Positions 16,626-26,027 of a stretch of 45,135 nucleotides of DNA are shown here, piece by piece (position 1 is the first letter of the stretch; each line of letters starts with the position of its first letter). The notes under the pieces were generated by a model. It was given only the letters and a program-made list of their open reading frames with translations. It did not search any database and was not told where the DNA came from. The stretch comes from Chloroflexota bacterium (GTDB lineage: Bacteria; Chloroflexota; Limnocylindria; Limnocylindrales; CSP1-4), in NCBI GenBank assembly GCA_016191425.1, contig JACPOR010000014.1, positions 1-45,135 of the forward strand. The letters run 5' to 3'. The position numbers and the translations under genes are program-made.

Positions 16626-16934
16626 ATGGCCAAGCAGCGAATCCGGATCCGCCTCAAGGCGTACGACCACCGACTGCTCGATCAGTCGGCGGCCCAGATC
16701 GTCGAGACGGCCCAGCGTACGGGTGCCGACATCGTCGGCCCGGTGCCGCTGCCGACGCGGATCGAGAAGTTCACCGTCATCCGCTCGCCGTTCATCGACA
16801 AGGACAGCCGGGAGCAGTTCGAGATCCGCACCCACAAGCGGCTCGTGGACATCCTCGACCCGTCCTCGAAGACCGTCGATGCCCTGATGCGACTCTCGCT
16901 GCCCGCGGGCGTCGACATCGAAATCAAGATGTGA
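16626..16934 (+). CDS. rpsJ: 30S ribosomal protein S10
   Basis: uS10 is in the 30S head and is also the NusE partner of NusB in antitermination. 102 residues: [20 protein letters not shown] at the N-terminus, then [19 protein letters not shown] (about 38-56) and [12 protein letters not shown] start at ATG 16626, four bases after the tuf stop, because the open frame further upstream lies inside tuf. It is the first gene of the S10 cluster, but I see no separate promoter, so it may be read with tuf. Confidence 0.97.
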   Translation: MAKQRIRIRLKAYDHRLLDQSAAQIVETAQRTGADIVGPVPLPTRIEKFTVIRSPFIDKDSREQFEIRTHKRLVDILDPSSKTVDALMRLSLPAGVDIEIKM

Positions 16935-16941
16935 CGCTGCG

Positions 16942-17553
16942 ATGAGTGTTGGACTGATCGGCCGCAAAGTGGGCATGACCCAGGTCTTCACGGAGGATGG
17001 CACGATGGTTGCCGTCTCCGTGCTCGAGGTCGCCCCGAACGTCGTGACGCGCCTGCGGACGCCTGCCGTGGACGGCTACGCGGCGGTCCAGCTCGGAACT
17101 GACGTCAAGAAGCGGCTCTCCAAGCCAAAGGCCGGCCAGCTCAAGGGCCTGCCGTCGGTCGGCACCCTTCGCGAGTTCCGGACCGACGACGCCTCCGGCT
17201 ACGAGGTCGGCCAGACACTCGCCGTGGCCGACATGTTCGCGCCCGGCGATCTCGTGGACGTTACCGGCGTTTCGAAGGGCAAGGGCTTCGCCGGCCACAT
17301 CAAGCGCCACCACTTCGCCCGGGGTCCCAAGACCCACGGTTCGGATCATCACCGCGAGCCCGGCTCGATCGGTCCCGGGACGACACCCGGCCGCGTCTAC
17401 AAGGGCGTCCGGATGGCCGGCCACATGGGCGACGAGCGCGTCACCACCAAGAAAGTCCAGGTCGTCCGCGCCGACGCTGATCGGAATCTGCTCCTCCTCA
17501 AGGGCAGCCTCCCGGGTGCGCGGGGCAGCCTGATCCTCGTGAAGAAGGCCTGA
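16942..17553 (+). CDS. rplC: 50S ribosomal protein L3
   Basis: uL3 reaches from the subunit surface to the peptidyl transferase centre. 203 residues: [13 protein letters not shown] at the start, then [12 protein letters not shown] and the central extension ([13 protein letters not shown], then [13 protein letters not shown], about 133-160) that approaches the A-site crevice. It starts with ATG, 7 nt after rpsJ; rplD follows after 3 nt. Confidence 0.97.
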   Translation: MSVGLIGRKVGMTQVFTEDGTMVAVSVLEVAPNVVTRLRTPAVDGYAAVQLGTDVKKRLSKPKAGQLKGLPSVGTLREFRTDDASGYEVGQTLAVADMFAPGDLVDVTGVSKGKGFAGHIKRHHFARGPKTHGSDHHREPGSIGPGTTPGRVYKGVRMAGHMGDERVTTKKVQVVRADADRNLLLLKGSLPGARGSLILVKKA

Positions 17554-17556
17554 CCG

Positions 17557-18180
17557 ATGCCCCAGACCACCCTCTACGATCGGACCGGCGCCTCCGTCGG
17601 CAGCGTCGAGCTCAACGACGAGCTCTTCGCCGCCCCGGTGAACGTCGCCGTGCTCCACCAGGTCGTGACGGCCCAGCTCGCCGGCCGACGGGCCGGCACA
17701 CACGACACGAAGACGCGCGGCGAGGTCCGCGGCGGCGGCAAGAAGCCGTACCGCCAGAAGGGCACCGGTCGCGCCCGCCAGGGCTCGAAGAGCGCTCCTC
17801 ACTACCGTGGCGGCGGTGCCGTCTTCGGGCCACACCCGCGCTCCTACGAGCAGCGGCTGCCGAAGAAGATGCGGCGGCTGGCGCTGCGCGGCGCACTGAC
17901 CGCGAAGCTCGGCGATGAGGCGATCCGCATCATCGACGCGTTCGCGCTCGAGCGGATCAGGACGAAGGACTTCGTCGGCATCCTGGCCGCGCTCAACGCG
18001 ACCGGCCGGGTGCTCGTCGTTGCGCCCTCGTCGGACGCCCAGCTCAAGCTCTCGGCACGCAACCTGCCGACGGTGGACGTCATCCTGGCCGACTCGCTCA
18101 ATGTCGTCGACCTGATCAAGGCGGACACCGTCGTGATCGAGCAGCCTGCGCTGGCCCGGATGGAGGAGGTGTACCTGTGA
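17557..18180 (+). CDS. rplD: 50S ribosomal protein L4
   Basis: uL4 lines the upper exit tunnel and in E. coli represses the S10 operon. 207 residues with the tunnel loop [19 protein letters not shown] (about 61-79), followed by [25 protein letters not shown]-type sequence. The loop shows no unusual change at positions linked to macrolide response. Its stop overlaps the GTG of rplW. Confidence 0.97.
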   Translation: MPQTTLYDRTGASVGSVELNDELFAAPVNVAVLHQVVTAQLAGRRAGTHDTKTRGEVRGGGKKPYRQKGTGRARQGSKSAPHYRGGGAVFGPHPRSYEQRLPKKMRRLALRGALTAKLGDEAIRIIDAFALERIRTKDFVGILAALNATGRVLVVAPSSDAQLKLSARNLPTVDVILADSLNVVDLIKADTVVIEQPALARMEEVYL

Positions 18181-18491
18181 GCGCACTCACCGCTCCGGAG
18201 ATCATCCTCCGCCCCGTCATCAGCGAGAAGTCGATCGACGAGTCGAGCCGCGGCAAGTACACGTTCGCGGTCCATCCGAACGCCAACAAGATCCAGATCA
18301 AGGCGGCGATCGAGGAGCTCTACAAGACGGACAAGGTCACCGTGGTGGCCGTCAACGTCCTGACGAAGCAGCCCGGGACGAAGTCCACCGGCACGCGCCG
18401 CGGGCGGATCACCGGCCGGATCTCCGGCTGGCGCAAGGCCATCGTCACCCTGGCCCCCGGCCAGAAGATCCAGTTCTTCGAGGGGGTCTAG
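18177..18491 (+). CDS. rplW: 50S ribosomal protein L23
   Basis: uL23 sits at the tunnel exit and docks trigger factor and SRP. 104 residues: [15 protein letters not shown] at the N-terminus, [20 protein letters not shown] (about 25-44), then [19 protein letters not shown]. The GTG start overlaps the rplD stop (GTGA). Confidence 0.96.
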   Translation: MSALTAPEIILRPVISEKSIDESSRGKYTFAVHPNANKIQIKAAIEELYKTDKVTVVAVNVLTKQPGTKSTGTRRGRITGRISGWRKAIVTLAPGQKIQFFEGV

Positions 18492-18493
18492 CC

Positions 18494-19321
18494 ATGCCCT
18501 TGCGGAGCTACAAGGCCACCTCGCCTGGGCGACGGTCCATGACCCGCTCGACGTTCGAGGAGATCACGACCGACCAGCCGTACAAGCCGCTGCTCGAGCC
18601 GCAGAAGCGCGGGTCGGGGCGGAACAACGCCGGCCGGCTCACCGTCCGCCACCGCGGCGGCGGCGAGAAGACGCACTACCGTCGGATCGACTTCAAGCGG
18701 GACAAGTTCGGCGTTCCGGCACGGGTTGCGACCGTCGAGTACGACCCGAACCGCTCGGCTCGGATCGGCCTGCTCCACTACCGGGACGGCGAGAAGCGCT
18801 ACATGCTCCTCCCGCAGGGTCTCAAGGTGGGGGACTTGGTGCTCTCCGGTCCCGAGGCCGAGGCGCGGGTGGGCAATGCGCTCCCGATTGCCAACATCCC
18901 CCTGGGCACGACGATTCACAACATCGAGCTCATTGCCGGCCGGGGCGGCCAGATCGTCCGGTCCGCCGGCACGGCCGCCCAACTCCTCGCCAAGGAGGGT
19001 GACCACGCGCAGGTGCGGCTCCCGTCAGGCGAGGTCCGGCGAGTGAGCATCAAGTGCATGGCCACCGTCGGCCAAGTCGGTAACCTCGACCACGAAAACC
19101 AGAGCCTCGGCAAGGCTGGCCGTGCCCGTCACATGGGCCAGCGGCCGGAAGTCCGGGGCGTCGTCATGAACCCGCGCGACCATCCGCACGGCGGCGGCGA
19201 GGGCAAGTCCCCGACGGGGATGCCGCCCAAGACGCCGTGGGGCAAGCCGGCTATGGGCTACCGCACGCGACGTGGCAAGACCACCTCGCGGCTCATCGTC
19301 CGCTCGCGGCGCCGGAAGTAG
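18494..19321 (+). CDS. rplB: 50S ribosomal protein L2
   Basis: uL2 is required for subunit joining and peptidyl transfer. 275 residues. The OB-fold part has [18 protein letters not shown] (about 53-70), the SH3-like part has ATVGQVGN, and the conserved C-terminal loop [17 protein letters not shown] carries the key His (about residue 231). It ends [11 protein letters not shown]. It starts 2 nt after rplW. Confidence 0.97.
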   Translation: MPLRSYKATSPGRRSMTRSTFEEITTDQPYKPLLEPQKRGSGRNNAGRLTVRHRGGGEKTHYRRIDFKRDKFGVPARVATVEYDPNRSARIGLLHYRDGEKRYMLLPQGLKVGDLVLSGPEAEARVGNALPIANIPLGTTIHNIELIAGRGGQIVRSAGTAAQLLAKEGDHAQVRLPSGEVRRVSIKCMATVGQVGNLDHENQSLGKAGRARHMGQRPEVRGVVMNPRDHPHGGGEGKSPTGMPPKTPWGKPAMGYRTRRGKTTSRLIVRSRRRK

Positions 19322-19339
19322 CGGGGAGGCAGGCACAGG

Positions 19340-19624
19340 ATGTCCCGTTCCATCAAGAAGGGCCCGTTCGTCGAGGCCCGACTGCTCGGCCGGATCGAGG
19401 AGATGAACAAGCGCAGCGAGAAGCGGGTCGTGAAGACCTGGTCGCGCGCGTCCGTGATCTTCCCGACGTTCATCGGCCACACGGTCGCCGTCTATAACGG
19501 CCGCAAGCATGTCCCGGTCTACGTGACCGAGAACATGGTCGGCCACCGGCTCGGTGAGTTTGCCCCGACCCGCACCTACCGCGGGCACGGCAAGCACACC
19601 GACCGGACCACCAGTCCGAAGTAG
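19340..19624 (+). CDS. rpsS: 30S ribosomal protein S19
   Basis: uS19 lies in the 30S head near the A-site tRNA and contacts S13. 94 residues: [16 protein letters not shown] at the start, then [22 protein letters not shown] (about 33-54) and [23 protein letters not shown] ribosome site precedes the ATG. Confidence 0.97.
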   Translation: MSRSIKKGPFVEARLLGRIEEMNKRSEKRVVKTWSRASVIFPTFIGHTVAVYNGRKHVPVYVTENMVGHRLGEFAPTRTYRGHGKHTDRTTSPK

Positions 19625-19636
19625 GAGCGGCCCACC

Positions 19637-19975
19637 GTGCGTGTCTCCGCCACCGCCAAGTACCTCCGCGGCTCCACGCGGAAGGCCCGCCTGGTCGTCC
19701 AGGCGATCAAGGGCCGTCCCGTGGAAGAGGCCGCCGCCGTTCTCCGGTTCATGCCGCAGCACGCCGCCCGGGACGTCGCCCGCGTGCTGAAGAGCGCCAC
19801 GGCGAACGCCGAGAACAACCTGAACCTGCCTGCCGACGATCTGGTCGTCCTCGACGCGCGCGCGGACGAGGGACCCACGATCAAGCGCTGGCGGCCGCGT
19901 GCTCAGGGTCGGGCCTTCCCGATCCACAAGCCGCAGACCCACATCACCGTGACCGTCGGAAACCGGGAGGCCTGA
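19637..19975 (+). CDS. rplV: 50S ribosomal protein L22
   Basis: uL22 lines the exit tunnel. 112 residues: AKYLRGSTRKARLV at the start, then ALRFMPQ-type helix sequence and ATANAENN. The tunnel hairpin is KRWRPRAQGRAFPIHKPQTHI (split here: KRWRPRAQGR about 82-91, then AFPIHK). It starts with GTG behind AGGAGCGG, 12 nt after rpsS. Confidence 0.96.
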   Translation: MRVSATAKYLRGSTRKARLVVQAIKGRPVEEAAAVLRFMPQHAARDVARVLKSATANAENNLNLPADDLVVLDARADEGPTIKRWRPRAQGRAFPIHKPQTHITVTVGNREA

Positions 19976-19978
19976 CAG

Positions 19979-20650
19979 ATGGGACACAAGGTCCACCCGT
20001 ACGGCTTCCGCCTCGGGGTGACGCGCACCTGGACCGCCAAGTGGTACCAGGACAAGGAATACACGAGCCTCCTCAAGGAGGACATCACGATCCGCGAGCT
20101 CGTCGGCAAGCGACTTGCGAACGCGAGCGTCAGCGGCCTCGAGGTCGAGCGGAACTTCGGCCAGGTCACGGTCACCGTCCATACCGCCAAGCCGGGAATC
20201 GTGATCGGCAAGGGCGGCCAGAACGTGGAGATCCTTCGCCAGCAGATCGGCGCACTGACGAAGCGCAAGGTCAAGCTGGAGATCAAGGAGATCCGCCAGC
20301 CGGAGCTGGACGCCTACCTCGTCGCGGTCAACATCAGCCAGCAGCTGACTCGCCGAATCGCCTTCAAGAAGGCGATGAAGCAGGCCATTCAGCGGTCGAT
20401 GAAGGCCGGTGCGAAGGGCGTGAAGATCATGGTGGCCGGGCGCCTCGGCGGCGCCGAGATGGGCCGACGGGAGTGGGACAAGGAGGGACGGATCCCCCTC
20501 GGGACGCTCCGGGCGGACATCAGCTACGGCCAGATCCACACCCCCACGACCTACGGCCGGATCGGCGTCAAGGTCTGGATCTACCGCGGCGACTTCGCCC
20601 CTGAGCGACCCGTCGCGCCGCCGTCGGCGGTCCTTGGGCAGGGGGTCTGA
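19979..20650 (+). CDS. rpsC: 30S ribosomal protein S3
   Basis: uS3 forms part of the mRNA entry tunnel and helicase site. 223 residues: [16 protein letters not shown] at the start, KH domain with [15 protein letters not shown] (about 73-87), then [24 protein letters not shown]-type sequence and [10 protein letters not shown]. It starts 3 nt after rplV. Confidence 0.97.
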   Translation: MGHKVHPYGFRLGVTRTWTAKWYQDKEYTSLLKEDITIRELVGKRLANASVSGLEVERNFGQVTVTVHTAKPGIVIGKGGQNVEILRQQIGALTKRKVKLEIKEIRQPELDAYLVAVNISQQLTRRIAFKKAMKQAIQRSMKAGAKGVKIMVAGRLGGAEMGRREWDKEGRIPLGTLRADISYGQIHTPTTYGRIGVKVWIYRGDFAPERPVAPPSAVLGQGV

Positions 20651-20652
20651 CG

Positions 20653-21096
20653 ATGCTCCTTCCCAAGCGCGTGAAGCACCGCAAGGTGATGCGAGGCCGG
20701 ATGTCCGGCGTGGCGAAGGGCGGACATTTCGTCGCCTTCGGCGAGTTTGGCCTGGCCACGACCGAGCCCGCCTGGATCACCAGCCGGCAGATCGAGGCCG
20801 CCCGGCGCGCGATGACCCGATCGGTCAAGCGCGGCGGCAAGATCTGGATCCGCGTCTTCCCTGACAAACCGGTCACGAAGAAGCCCGCCGAGACCCGAAT
20901 GGGATCGGGCAAGGGGGCGCCGGACCACTGGGTCGCGGTCGTCAAGCCCGGCCGGATCCTGTTCGAGATGGCCGGCGTCGGCCGAGAGGAGGCCGCCGAG
21001 GCGATGCGCCTCGCCGCCCACAAGCTGCCCGTGGCGACGCGTGTCGTCGTTCGCGAATCGGCCCTGGTGGAAGGAGCCGACGATGGACATCGGTAA
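20653..21096 (+). CDS. rplP: 50S ribosomal protein L16
   Basis: uL16 helps position the A-site tRNA acceptor. 147 residues: [17 protein letters not shown] at the start, then [29 protein letters not shown] (about 75-93; split motif) and [11 protein letters not shown]. It ends with a short DDGHR tail whose codons overlap the first 14 bases of rpmC in another frame. Confidence 0.97.
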   Translation: MLLPKRVKHRKVMRGRMSGVAKGGHFVAFGEFGLATTEPAWITSRQIEAARRAMTRSVKRGGKIWIRVFPDKPVTKKPAETRMGSGKGAPDHWVAVVKPGRILFEMAGVGREEAAEAMRLAAHKLPVATRVVVRESALVEGADDGHR

Positions 21097-21304
21097 GATC
21101 CGGGAGCTCTCGGACGCGGAGCTCGAGACGGCCCTTCGCGAGGCAAAGCAGGACCTCTGGAGCGCCCGGTTCGCGCTGTCGACCCGGCAGTTGAATGACA
21201 CGAGCACGATTCCGCAGACCCGCCGACGGATCGCCCGGATCCTCACGGTCCAGCGCGAGCGGCTCACCACGGGACCGGCTCCGGCCGGTCGGATGTCGGC
21301 GTGA
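21083..21304 (+). CDS. rpmC: 50S ribosomal protein L29
   Basis: uL29 lies by the tunnel exit next to L23. 73 residues: [15 protein letters not shown] at the start, [16 protein letters not shown] (about 22-37), then [15 protein letters not shown] chose ATG 21083 because AAGGAG lies 8 nt upstream and the family begins here; the longer open frame from 21041 lies inside rplP. The stop overlaps an in-frame GTG of rpsQ. Confidence 0.95.
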   Translation: MDIGKIRELSDAELETALREAKQDLWSARFALSTRQLNDTSTIPQTRRRIARILTVQRERLTTGPAPAGRMSA

Positions 21305-21315
21305 AGGACCCAGAC

Positions 21316-21741
21316 ATGACTGCATCGACCAGCCCCGCCCGGGGACAGCGGAAGACGAAGACCGGACGGGTCGTCAGCGACAAGATGGACAAGACGATCG
21401 TCGTCTCCGTCGAGCGCCTGGCTCGCCATCCGCTCTACAAGCGCGTCGTCCGGCTGACGACGAAGTTCAAAGCCCACGACGAGCTCAACGATGCCCACGT
21501 TGGCGACACCGTGCTCGTTGAGGAGTCGCGACCCCTGTCCGCGACGAAGCGCTGGCGCCTCGTTCGCGTGCTTGCCCGCGCCGGCGAGCACGGATCGACC
21601 GCCGATCTGGTGGCCGAGGAAGCCGAGGTCTCGGAGGCGATCCACGCCGCGGCGCACCCAGGCCGGACGCGGCACGAATCCGCCAACGATGACGACGCAG
21701 CGCGGAGCGCGGCCGATTCGGCGGCCGAGGAGGGCGCGTGA
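21316..21741 (+). CDS. rpsQ: 30S ribosomal protein S17 with a C-terminal extension
   Basis: uS17 is an OB-fold protein binding 16S rRNA early in assembly. Residues about 10-85 are the family domain ([39 protein letters not shown], then [20 protein letters not shown]). About 50 further residues form an Ala/Glu/Asp-rich tail ending in [11 protein letters not shown], which is not part of ordinary S17 (80-90 residues). ATG 21316 has AAGGA seven bases upstream; GTG 21301, overlapping rpmC, is the alternative. The stop overlaps the rplN GTG. Confidence 0.94.
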   Translation: MTASTSPARGQRKTKTGRVVSDKMDKTIVVSVERLARHPLYKRVVRLTTKFKAHDELNDAHVGDTVLVEESRPLSATKRWRLVRVLARAGEHGSTADLVAEEAEVSEAIHAAAHPGRTRHESANDDDAARSAADSAAEEGA

Positions 21742-22106
21742 TCCAGCCGCAGTCGCGCCTCAAAGTCGCCGATAACACCGGCGCGCGGACGATCCAGTGC
21801 ATCCGGGTCATGGGCCGGTCGCTCAAGACGACTGCCGGTGTGGGTGACGTGATCATCGCGAGCGTGAAGCAGGCCATCCCGAACGCCGCCGTGAAGAAGG
21901 GCGACGTGGTCCGGGCCGTGATCGTACGGACCGCGAAGGAATACGGCCGGCCGGACGGCAGCTACATCCGGTTCGACGAGAACGCCGCCGTCCTCATCAA
22001 CAACCAGGGCAATCCGCGTGGTACCCGGATCTTCGGTCCGGTGGCCCGAGAGCTGCGGGACAGGAACTACATGAAGATCGTGTCGCTTGCCCCGGAGGTG
22101 CTGTAA
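21738..22106 (+). CDS. rplN: 50S ribosomal protein L14
   Basis: uL14 forms intersubunit bridges and is the binding site of the silencing factor RsfS. 122 residues: [17 protein letters not shown] at the start, then [15 protein letters not shown] (about 52-66), [12 protein letters not shown] and [13 protein letters not shown]. The GTG start overlaps the rpsQ stop, and the stop overlaps the rplX ATG (TAATG). Confidence 0.97.
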   Translation: MIQPQSRLKVADNTGARTIQCIRVMGRSLKTTAGVGDVIIASVKQAIPNAAVKKGDVVRAVIVRTAKEYGRPDGSYIRFDENAAVLINNQGNPRGTRIFGPVARELRDRNYMKIVSLAPEVL

Positions 22107-22549
22107 TGGGCGCCCGGGTCTACGAGCACGGCCACCCGACGCGCGTCCCTGAGATCCGCAAGGGCGATCTGGTCGTCGTCATCGCCGGCAAGGACGCTGG
22201 CAAGCGCGGCAAGGTCGAACGCGTCATCCGCCGGACTGCCAGCCGGGGCGCCCTCCGGGTGCCCTACCGACGAGGCACGCCCACGAGCGGGATCTCCGTC
22301 GTGGTCGAGGGCCTGAACATCGCGAAGCGGCATTCGAAGCCGCGCCAGACCAGTGGCCGGACGGACCGGATGCCGAAGATTCAACAGGGCGGAATCCTCG
22401 ACCTCGCGATGCCCCTCGACGTCTCGAAGGTCATGCTCGTCTGCCAGAAATGCGACCGGCCCACCAGGATCGGCCACACCACGCTCGAGGACGGGCACCG
22501 GATCCGCGTCTGCGGGCACTGCGGGCAGGCCCTGGAGGTGACCGCGTGA
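22106..22549 (+). CDS. rplX: 50S ribosomal protein L24 with a zinc-ribbon C-terminus
   Basis: uL24 is an assembly initiator near the tunnel exit. 147 residues, longer than the usual 100-110. The KOW motif is [20 protein letters not shown] (about 17-36). An insert of about a dozen residues ([14 protein letters not shown]) precedes [15 protein letters not shown]. The C-terminal part has Cys113, Cys116, Cys136 and Cys139 (CQKC..CGHC), so it very likely binds zinc. It starts at ATG 22106 in a TAATG overlap. Confidence 0.96.
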   Translation: MGARVYEHGHPTRVPEIRKGDLVVVIAGKDAGKRGKVERVIRRTASRGALRVPYRRGTPTSGISVVVEGLNIAKRHSKPRQTSGRTDRMPKIQQGGILDLAMPLDVSKVMLVCQKCDRPTRIGHTTLEDGHRIRVCGHCGQALEVTA

Positions 22550-23091
22550 TCGCGAGCCGTCTCCGGGATCGCTACCAGGCCGAGGCCGTCCCGGCCCTCC
22601 AGAAGCAGTTCAGCTACGTCAACCCGATGCAGGTGCCGCGGCTCGACAAGGTCGTCGTGAACGTCGGCCTCGGCGAGGCTCTGACGAACGCCAAGGCGAT
22701 CGACGCGGCGGTGAAGGACCTCGCCACGATCACCGGCCAGAAGCCGATCGTGACGAAGGCCAAGCGCTCGATCGCCCAGTTCCGTGTCCGGACTGGCAAC
22801 CCGATCGGGATCAAGGTCACGCTTCGTGGGCATCGGATGTGGGACTTCCTCGAGCGGTTCTCGCTCCTGGCGCTCCCTCGGATCCGCGACTTCCGAGGCG
22901 TCCCGAGCCGGTCGTTCGACGGGCGCGGCAACTACTCCATCGGTCTTCGCGAGCAGATTGCGTTCCCGGAGATCGACTACGACAAGGTGGACCGTCTCCG
23001 CGGGCTGGAGATCAGCATCGTGACGACGGCGAAGACCGACGAGGAATCCAAGCGCCTGCTTGAGCTCCTCGGCATGCCCTTCGCCTCGTAG
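22546..23091 (+). CDS. rplE: 50S ribosomal protein L5
   Basis: uL5 binds 5S rRNA and contacts the P-site tRNA. 181 residues: [16 protein letters not shown] (about 27-42), then [20 protein letters not shown], a GIKVTLRG segment and [20 protein letters not shown]-type sequence. GTG 22546, overlapping the rplX stop, gives the family N-terminus; the longer open frame lies in rplX. Confidence 0.97.
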   Translation: MIASRLRDRYQAEAVPALQKQFSYVNPMQVPRLDKVVVNVGLGEALTNAKAIDAAVKDLATITGQKPIVTKAKRSIAQFRVRTGNPIGIKVTLRGHRMWDFLERFSLLALPRIRDFRGVPSRSFDGRGNYSIGLREQIAFPEIDYDKVDRLRGLEISIVTTAKTDEESKRLLELLGMPFAS

Positions 23092-23108
23092 GCGCGGGGA
23101 GGGAGACC

Positions 23109-23294
23109 ATGGCCAAGAAGTCGATGATCGCCAAGGCGAAGCGGGCGCCGAAGTTCCCGGTCCGCGGCTACCACCGCTGCTTCGTGTGCGGCCGGCCGCG
23201 GGGATTCATGCGCCGGTTCGCACTGTGCCGGATCTGCTTCCGGGAGCGCGCGCTCCAGGGCGAGCTGCCGGGCGTCACGAAGTCGAGCTGGTAG
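23109..23294 (+). CDS. rpsZ: 30S ribosomal protein S14, zinc-binding short type
   Basis: uS14 of the short C+ form, 61 residues, in the 30S head. Cys24, Cys27, Cys40 and Cys43 form the zinc site ([15 protein letters not shown]). It ends with the family signature [21 protein letters not shown] site lies before the ATG. The zinc form is normal for Gram-positive and Chloroflexota-type bacteria and differs from the 101-residue proteobacterial form. Confidence 0.97.
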   Translation: MAKKSMIAKAKRAPKFPVRGYHRCFVCGRPRGFMRRFALCRICFRERALQGELPGVTKSSW

Positions 23295-23301
23295 GACACC
23301 G

Positions 23302-23700
23302 ATGAACATTTCCGACCCCATCGCGGACATGCTCACGCGCGTGCGCAACGCGTCCCGGGCTCGCCACCTCGAGGTGGTCGTGCCGGCGTCGCGGACGAAG
23401 CGTGAGATCGCCCGCATCCTCAAGACCGAGGGCTTCATCGCCGACTGGAGCGAGGAGCAGGCCGGCCCCGGCCACGCGATCCGCCTCCAGCTGCGCTACG
23501 TGGACGGCAAGGTGCCGGTCGTGTCCGGGCTGAAGCGGATCAGCAAGCCCGGCCTGCGCGTCTACGCGCGCAAGACCGACATCCCGCGCGTCCTCGGGGG
23601 ACTCGGCATCGTCATCGTCAGTACGAGCCAGGGGATCATGACCGGCGCGCAGGCCCGCAAGGCCCAGCTCGGCGGCGAAGTCCTGGCCTACGTCTGGTAG
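23302..23700 (+). CDS. rpsH: 30S ribosomal protein S8
   Basis: uS8 binds the central domain of 16S rRNA and in E. coli represses the spc operon. 132 residues: [16 protein letters not shown] (about 5-20), then [16 protein letters not shown], and the C-terminal [16 protein letters not shown]-type motif ([15 protein letters not shown], about 109-123). It lies 7 nt after rpsZ. Confidence 0.97.
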   Translation: MNISDPIADMLTRVRNASRARHLEVVVPASRTKREIARILKTEGFIADWSEEQAGPGHAIRLQLRYVDGKVPVVSGLKRISKPGLRVYARKTDIPRVLGGLGIVIVSTSQGIMTGAQARKAQLGGEVLAYVW

Positions 23701-23707
23701 GCGAACG

Positions 23708-24259
23708 ATGTCGCGAATCGGTCGCCTGCCCATCGCCGTTCCCGCAGGAGTCGACGTCACGATCGACGGCTCCCGCGTCACGGTGACGGGTCCGCGCGGG
23801 ACCCTCAGCCGCGAGCTGCATTCGGACATGCTTCTGACCCGGGACGAGGGGACGTTCGTCGTCGCCCGCCCGACCGAGCAGAAGATGCACAAGCAGCTCC
23901 ACGGGCTGACCCGCACGCTCGTCAACAACATGGTCGTCGGGGTGACGGTGGGCTACCGCAAGGGCCTCGAGATCACCGGCGTCGGCTATCGCGCGGCGCT
24001 CGTCGGCAGGAAGCTGCAGCTCAGCCTGGGCTATAGCCACCCTGTCGAGATCGAGCCGCCCGAGGGCATCAGCTTCGAGGTCGAAAGCCCGATCAAGCTG
24101 GCCGTCGTCGGCATCGACAAGGAGCTCGTCGGCCAGGTGGCCGCCGAGGTACGCGCGTCGCGCAAGCCGGAGCCGTACAAGGGCAAGGGCGTCCGCTACG
24201 CCGGCGAGGTGATCCGTCGCAAGGCCGGCAAGGCCGGCAAGATCGGCGGCAAGAAGTAG
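23708..24259 (+). CDS. rplF: 50S ribosomal protein L6
   Basis: uL6 lies near the sarcin-ricin loop and the factor-binding site. 183 residues: [17 protein letters not shown] at the start, [12 protein letters not shown], then the two-domain repeat with [23 protein letters not shown]-type sequence (about 95-117). The C-terminal signature [16 protein letters not shown] is followed by a short Lys/Gly tail. Confidence 0.97.
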   Translation: MSRIGRLPIAVPAGVDVTIDGSRVTVTGPRGTLSRELHSDMLLTRDEGTFVVARPTEQKMHKQLHGLTRTLVNNMVVGVTVGYRKGLEITGVGYRAALVGRKLQLSLGYSHPVEIEPPEGISFEVESPIKLAVVGIDKELVGQVAAEVRASRKPEPYKGKGVRYAGEVIRRKAGKAGKIGGKK

Positions 24260-24278
24260 GTATTCGAGGTCGATTGGA

Positions 24279-24641
24279 ATGACGCAGGTCGCCAGCCGCG
24301 GCGCCGCCCGACGCAAGCGCCACGAACGGATCCGCCTCCGCCTGGAGGGGGATGCCGCGCGGCCGCGACTCGCGGTCTTTCGCAGCCTCAAGCACATCCA
24401 TGCCCAGATCATCGACGATGCGTCCGGCACGACGCTCGCCGCCGCGTCCTCGCTGGAGAAGGAGCTTCGCTCCGGATCCGGGACGAAGACACAGGAGGCA
24501 GCTGCCGTCGGGCGGCTTCTCGCAGCGCGGGCGAAGTCCGCGGGCGTGGAGCGCGTCGTCTTCGATCGAGCCGGGTTCCGGTACCACGGGCGCGTCAAAT
24601 CGCTCGCGGACGCCGCCCGCGAGGCCGGACTCGACTTCTAA
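24279..24641 (+). CDS. rplR: 50S ribosomal protein L18
   Basis: uL18 binds 5S rRNA with L5. 120 residues: [20 protein letters not shown] (about 9-28), then [15 protein letters not shown] and a C-terminal [20 protein letters not shown]-type motif with REAGLDF at the very end. ATG 24279 lies 19 nt after rplF. rpsE follows after 9 nt. Confidence 0.96.
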   Translation: MTQVASRGAARRKRHERIRLRLEGDAARPRLAVFRSLKHIHAQIIDDASGTTLAAASSLEKELRSGSGTKTQEAAAVGRLLAARAKSAGVERVVFDRAGFRYHGRVKSLADAAREAGLDF

Positions 24642-24650
24642 GGAGCTGAT

Positions 24651-25187
24651 GTGGCACGCATCGACCCGAACAAGCTCGCGCTCGAGGAGCGCGTCGTCCA
24701 GATCAACCGCGTCGCGAAGGTCGTCAAGGGCGGCCGGCGCTTCAGCTTCAGCGCGGTCATCGTCGTCGGCGACGGCGCGGGCCATGTCGGCGTCGGGCTG
24801 GGGAAGGCGGGCGAGGTGCCAGAAGCGATCCGCAAGGGCGTCGAGGACGCCAAGAAGCACCTCATCCGGATCCCGATGGTCGGGACGACGATCCCGCACG
24901 AGGTGAAGAAGGAGTTCGCGGCCAGCAGCGTGCTGCTGAAGCCCGCCTCGCAGGGCACCGGTGTCATCGCCGGCGGCTCCGTCCGCGCCGTCGTCGAGTC
25001 CGCCGGCGTCCGCGACATCCTGTCGAAGGTCCACGGGTCAACGAACCCGGTCAACGTCACCCGGGCGACGCTCGAGGCGCTCCGGTCGCTCCACTCGGCC
25101 GAGGAGCTGTCGGCCCGCCGCGGTGTCGCGCTTCGAAGCCGCATCGCCGGTCAGCCGGCTGCGGGGGAGGCCAGCAGTGCCCGGTAG
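24651..25187 (+). CDS. rpsE: 30S ribosomal protein S5
   Basis: uS5 shapes the mRNA entry channel and helps accuracy. 178 residues: [20 protein letters not shown] (about 10-29), [20 protein letters not shown], then [23 protein letters not shown] 24651 with AAGGAG just before it. The last 11 bases overlap rpmD. Confidence 0.97.
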   Translation: MARIDPNKLALEERVVQINRVAKVVKGGRRFSFSAVIVVGDGAGHVGVGLGKAGEVPEAIRKGVEDAKKHLIRIPMVGTTIPHEVKKEFAASSVLLKPASQGTGVIAGGSVRAVVESAGVRDILSKVHGSTNPVNVTRATLEALRSLHSAEELSARRGVALRSRIAGQPAAGEASSAR

Positions 25188-25389
25188 GCTCAGGATCACC
25201 CAGGTCAAGAGCACGATCAGTCACATCGCGCGGAATCGGGCGACGATCAAGGCGCTCGGCCTGCACGGGATTGGCAGCACCGTCGAAGTCGCGGACAACG
25301 AGGCGACCCGCGGCATGGCCCGCCAGGTCCGCTTCCTCGTCACGGTCGAGGAGATCTCGGACACCTCGAACAAGGAAAAGGCGAAATGA
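25177..25389 (+). CDS. rpmD: 50S ribosomal protein L30
   Basis: uL30, 70 residues: [20 protein letters not shown] (about 5-24), [20 protein letters not shown]-type sequence and [10 protein letters not shown]. The start is GTG 25177, inside the end of rpsE, with GGGGGAGG seven bases ahead; the longer open frame upstream is out of register with the family. The stop overlaps the rplO ATG (ATGA). L30 is absent from some lineages, so its presence is informative. Confidence 0.95.
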   Translation: MPGRLRITQVKSTISHIARNRATIKALGLHGIGSTVEVADNEATRGMARQVRFLVTVEEISDTSNKEKAK

Positions 25390-26024
25390 AGCTGCACGAC
25401 CTCCGGCCGGCGCCAGGTTCCCACACGCAGAAGCACCGGGTCGGCCGCGGCATCGCGGCGGGCCAGGGCAAGACGGCCGGCCGCGGCACGAAGGGCCAGA
25501 AGGCCCGCGCCGGCGGTTCGATCCCGGCCTGGTTCGAGGGCGGCCAGACACCGCTTCACCAGCGGATTCCGAAGCTCCGTGGCTTCAGGAACCCGTTCAA
25601 GATCGACTACGAGATCGTGAACGTCGGGGCGATCGCCGGCCTCGTCGAGCTCGGCGTGCTCGAGGCCGGCGAAATGCCCGGGGCGACGAAGAAGAGCGCC
25701 GCGCCGGCGCCGATCACCGTCAACCAGGAGATCCTCCGCGCCGCCGGGCTGGTCCGATCGCTCGACAAACCGATGAAGGTGCTCGGGAACGGCGACCTCT
25801 CGACCGCCCTGTTCGTCGTCGCCTACGCGGTCAGCTCGACCGCCCGGGCGAAGATCGAAGCGGCCGGCGGTACGGTCTCGCTCCTCGAGGTCCCGATGAC
25901 CCGCCTTGCTCCCATCGGCCTGGAGCCCGAGGCGGCGACCGAGGTCGCGACCGAGCTCCCGGCCGAGGCCGCTCAGGCAGCCGAGGCTGCGGTCGCCGCG
26001 TCGGACTCGGCAGCGGACGCCTGA
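25386..26024 (+). CDS. rplO: 50S ribosomal protein L15 with an acidic/Ala-rich tail
   Basis: uL15 is a late assembly protein. 212 residues against the usual 145-150. Residues 1-150 are the family: [52 protein letters not shown], and a C-terminal part with VSSTARAKIEAAGGTVSLLE. The last 45 or so residues (EPEAATEVATELPAEAAQAA...SAADA) are low-complexity Ala/Glu, similar in kind to the tail of S17. It is coupled to rpmD by a 4-bp overlap. Confidence 0.96.
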   Translation: MKLHDLRPAPGSHTQKHRVGRGIAAGQGKTAGRGTKGQKARAGGSIPAWFEGGQTPLHQRIPKLRGFRNPFKIDYEIVNVGAIAGLVELGVLEAGEMPGATKKSAAPAPITVNQEILRAAGLVRSLDKPMKVLGNGDLSTALFVVAYAVSSTARAKIEAAGGTVSLLEVPMTRLAPIGLEPEAATEVATELPAEAAQAAEAAVAASDSAADA

Positions 26025-26027
26025 CCC

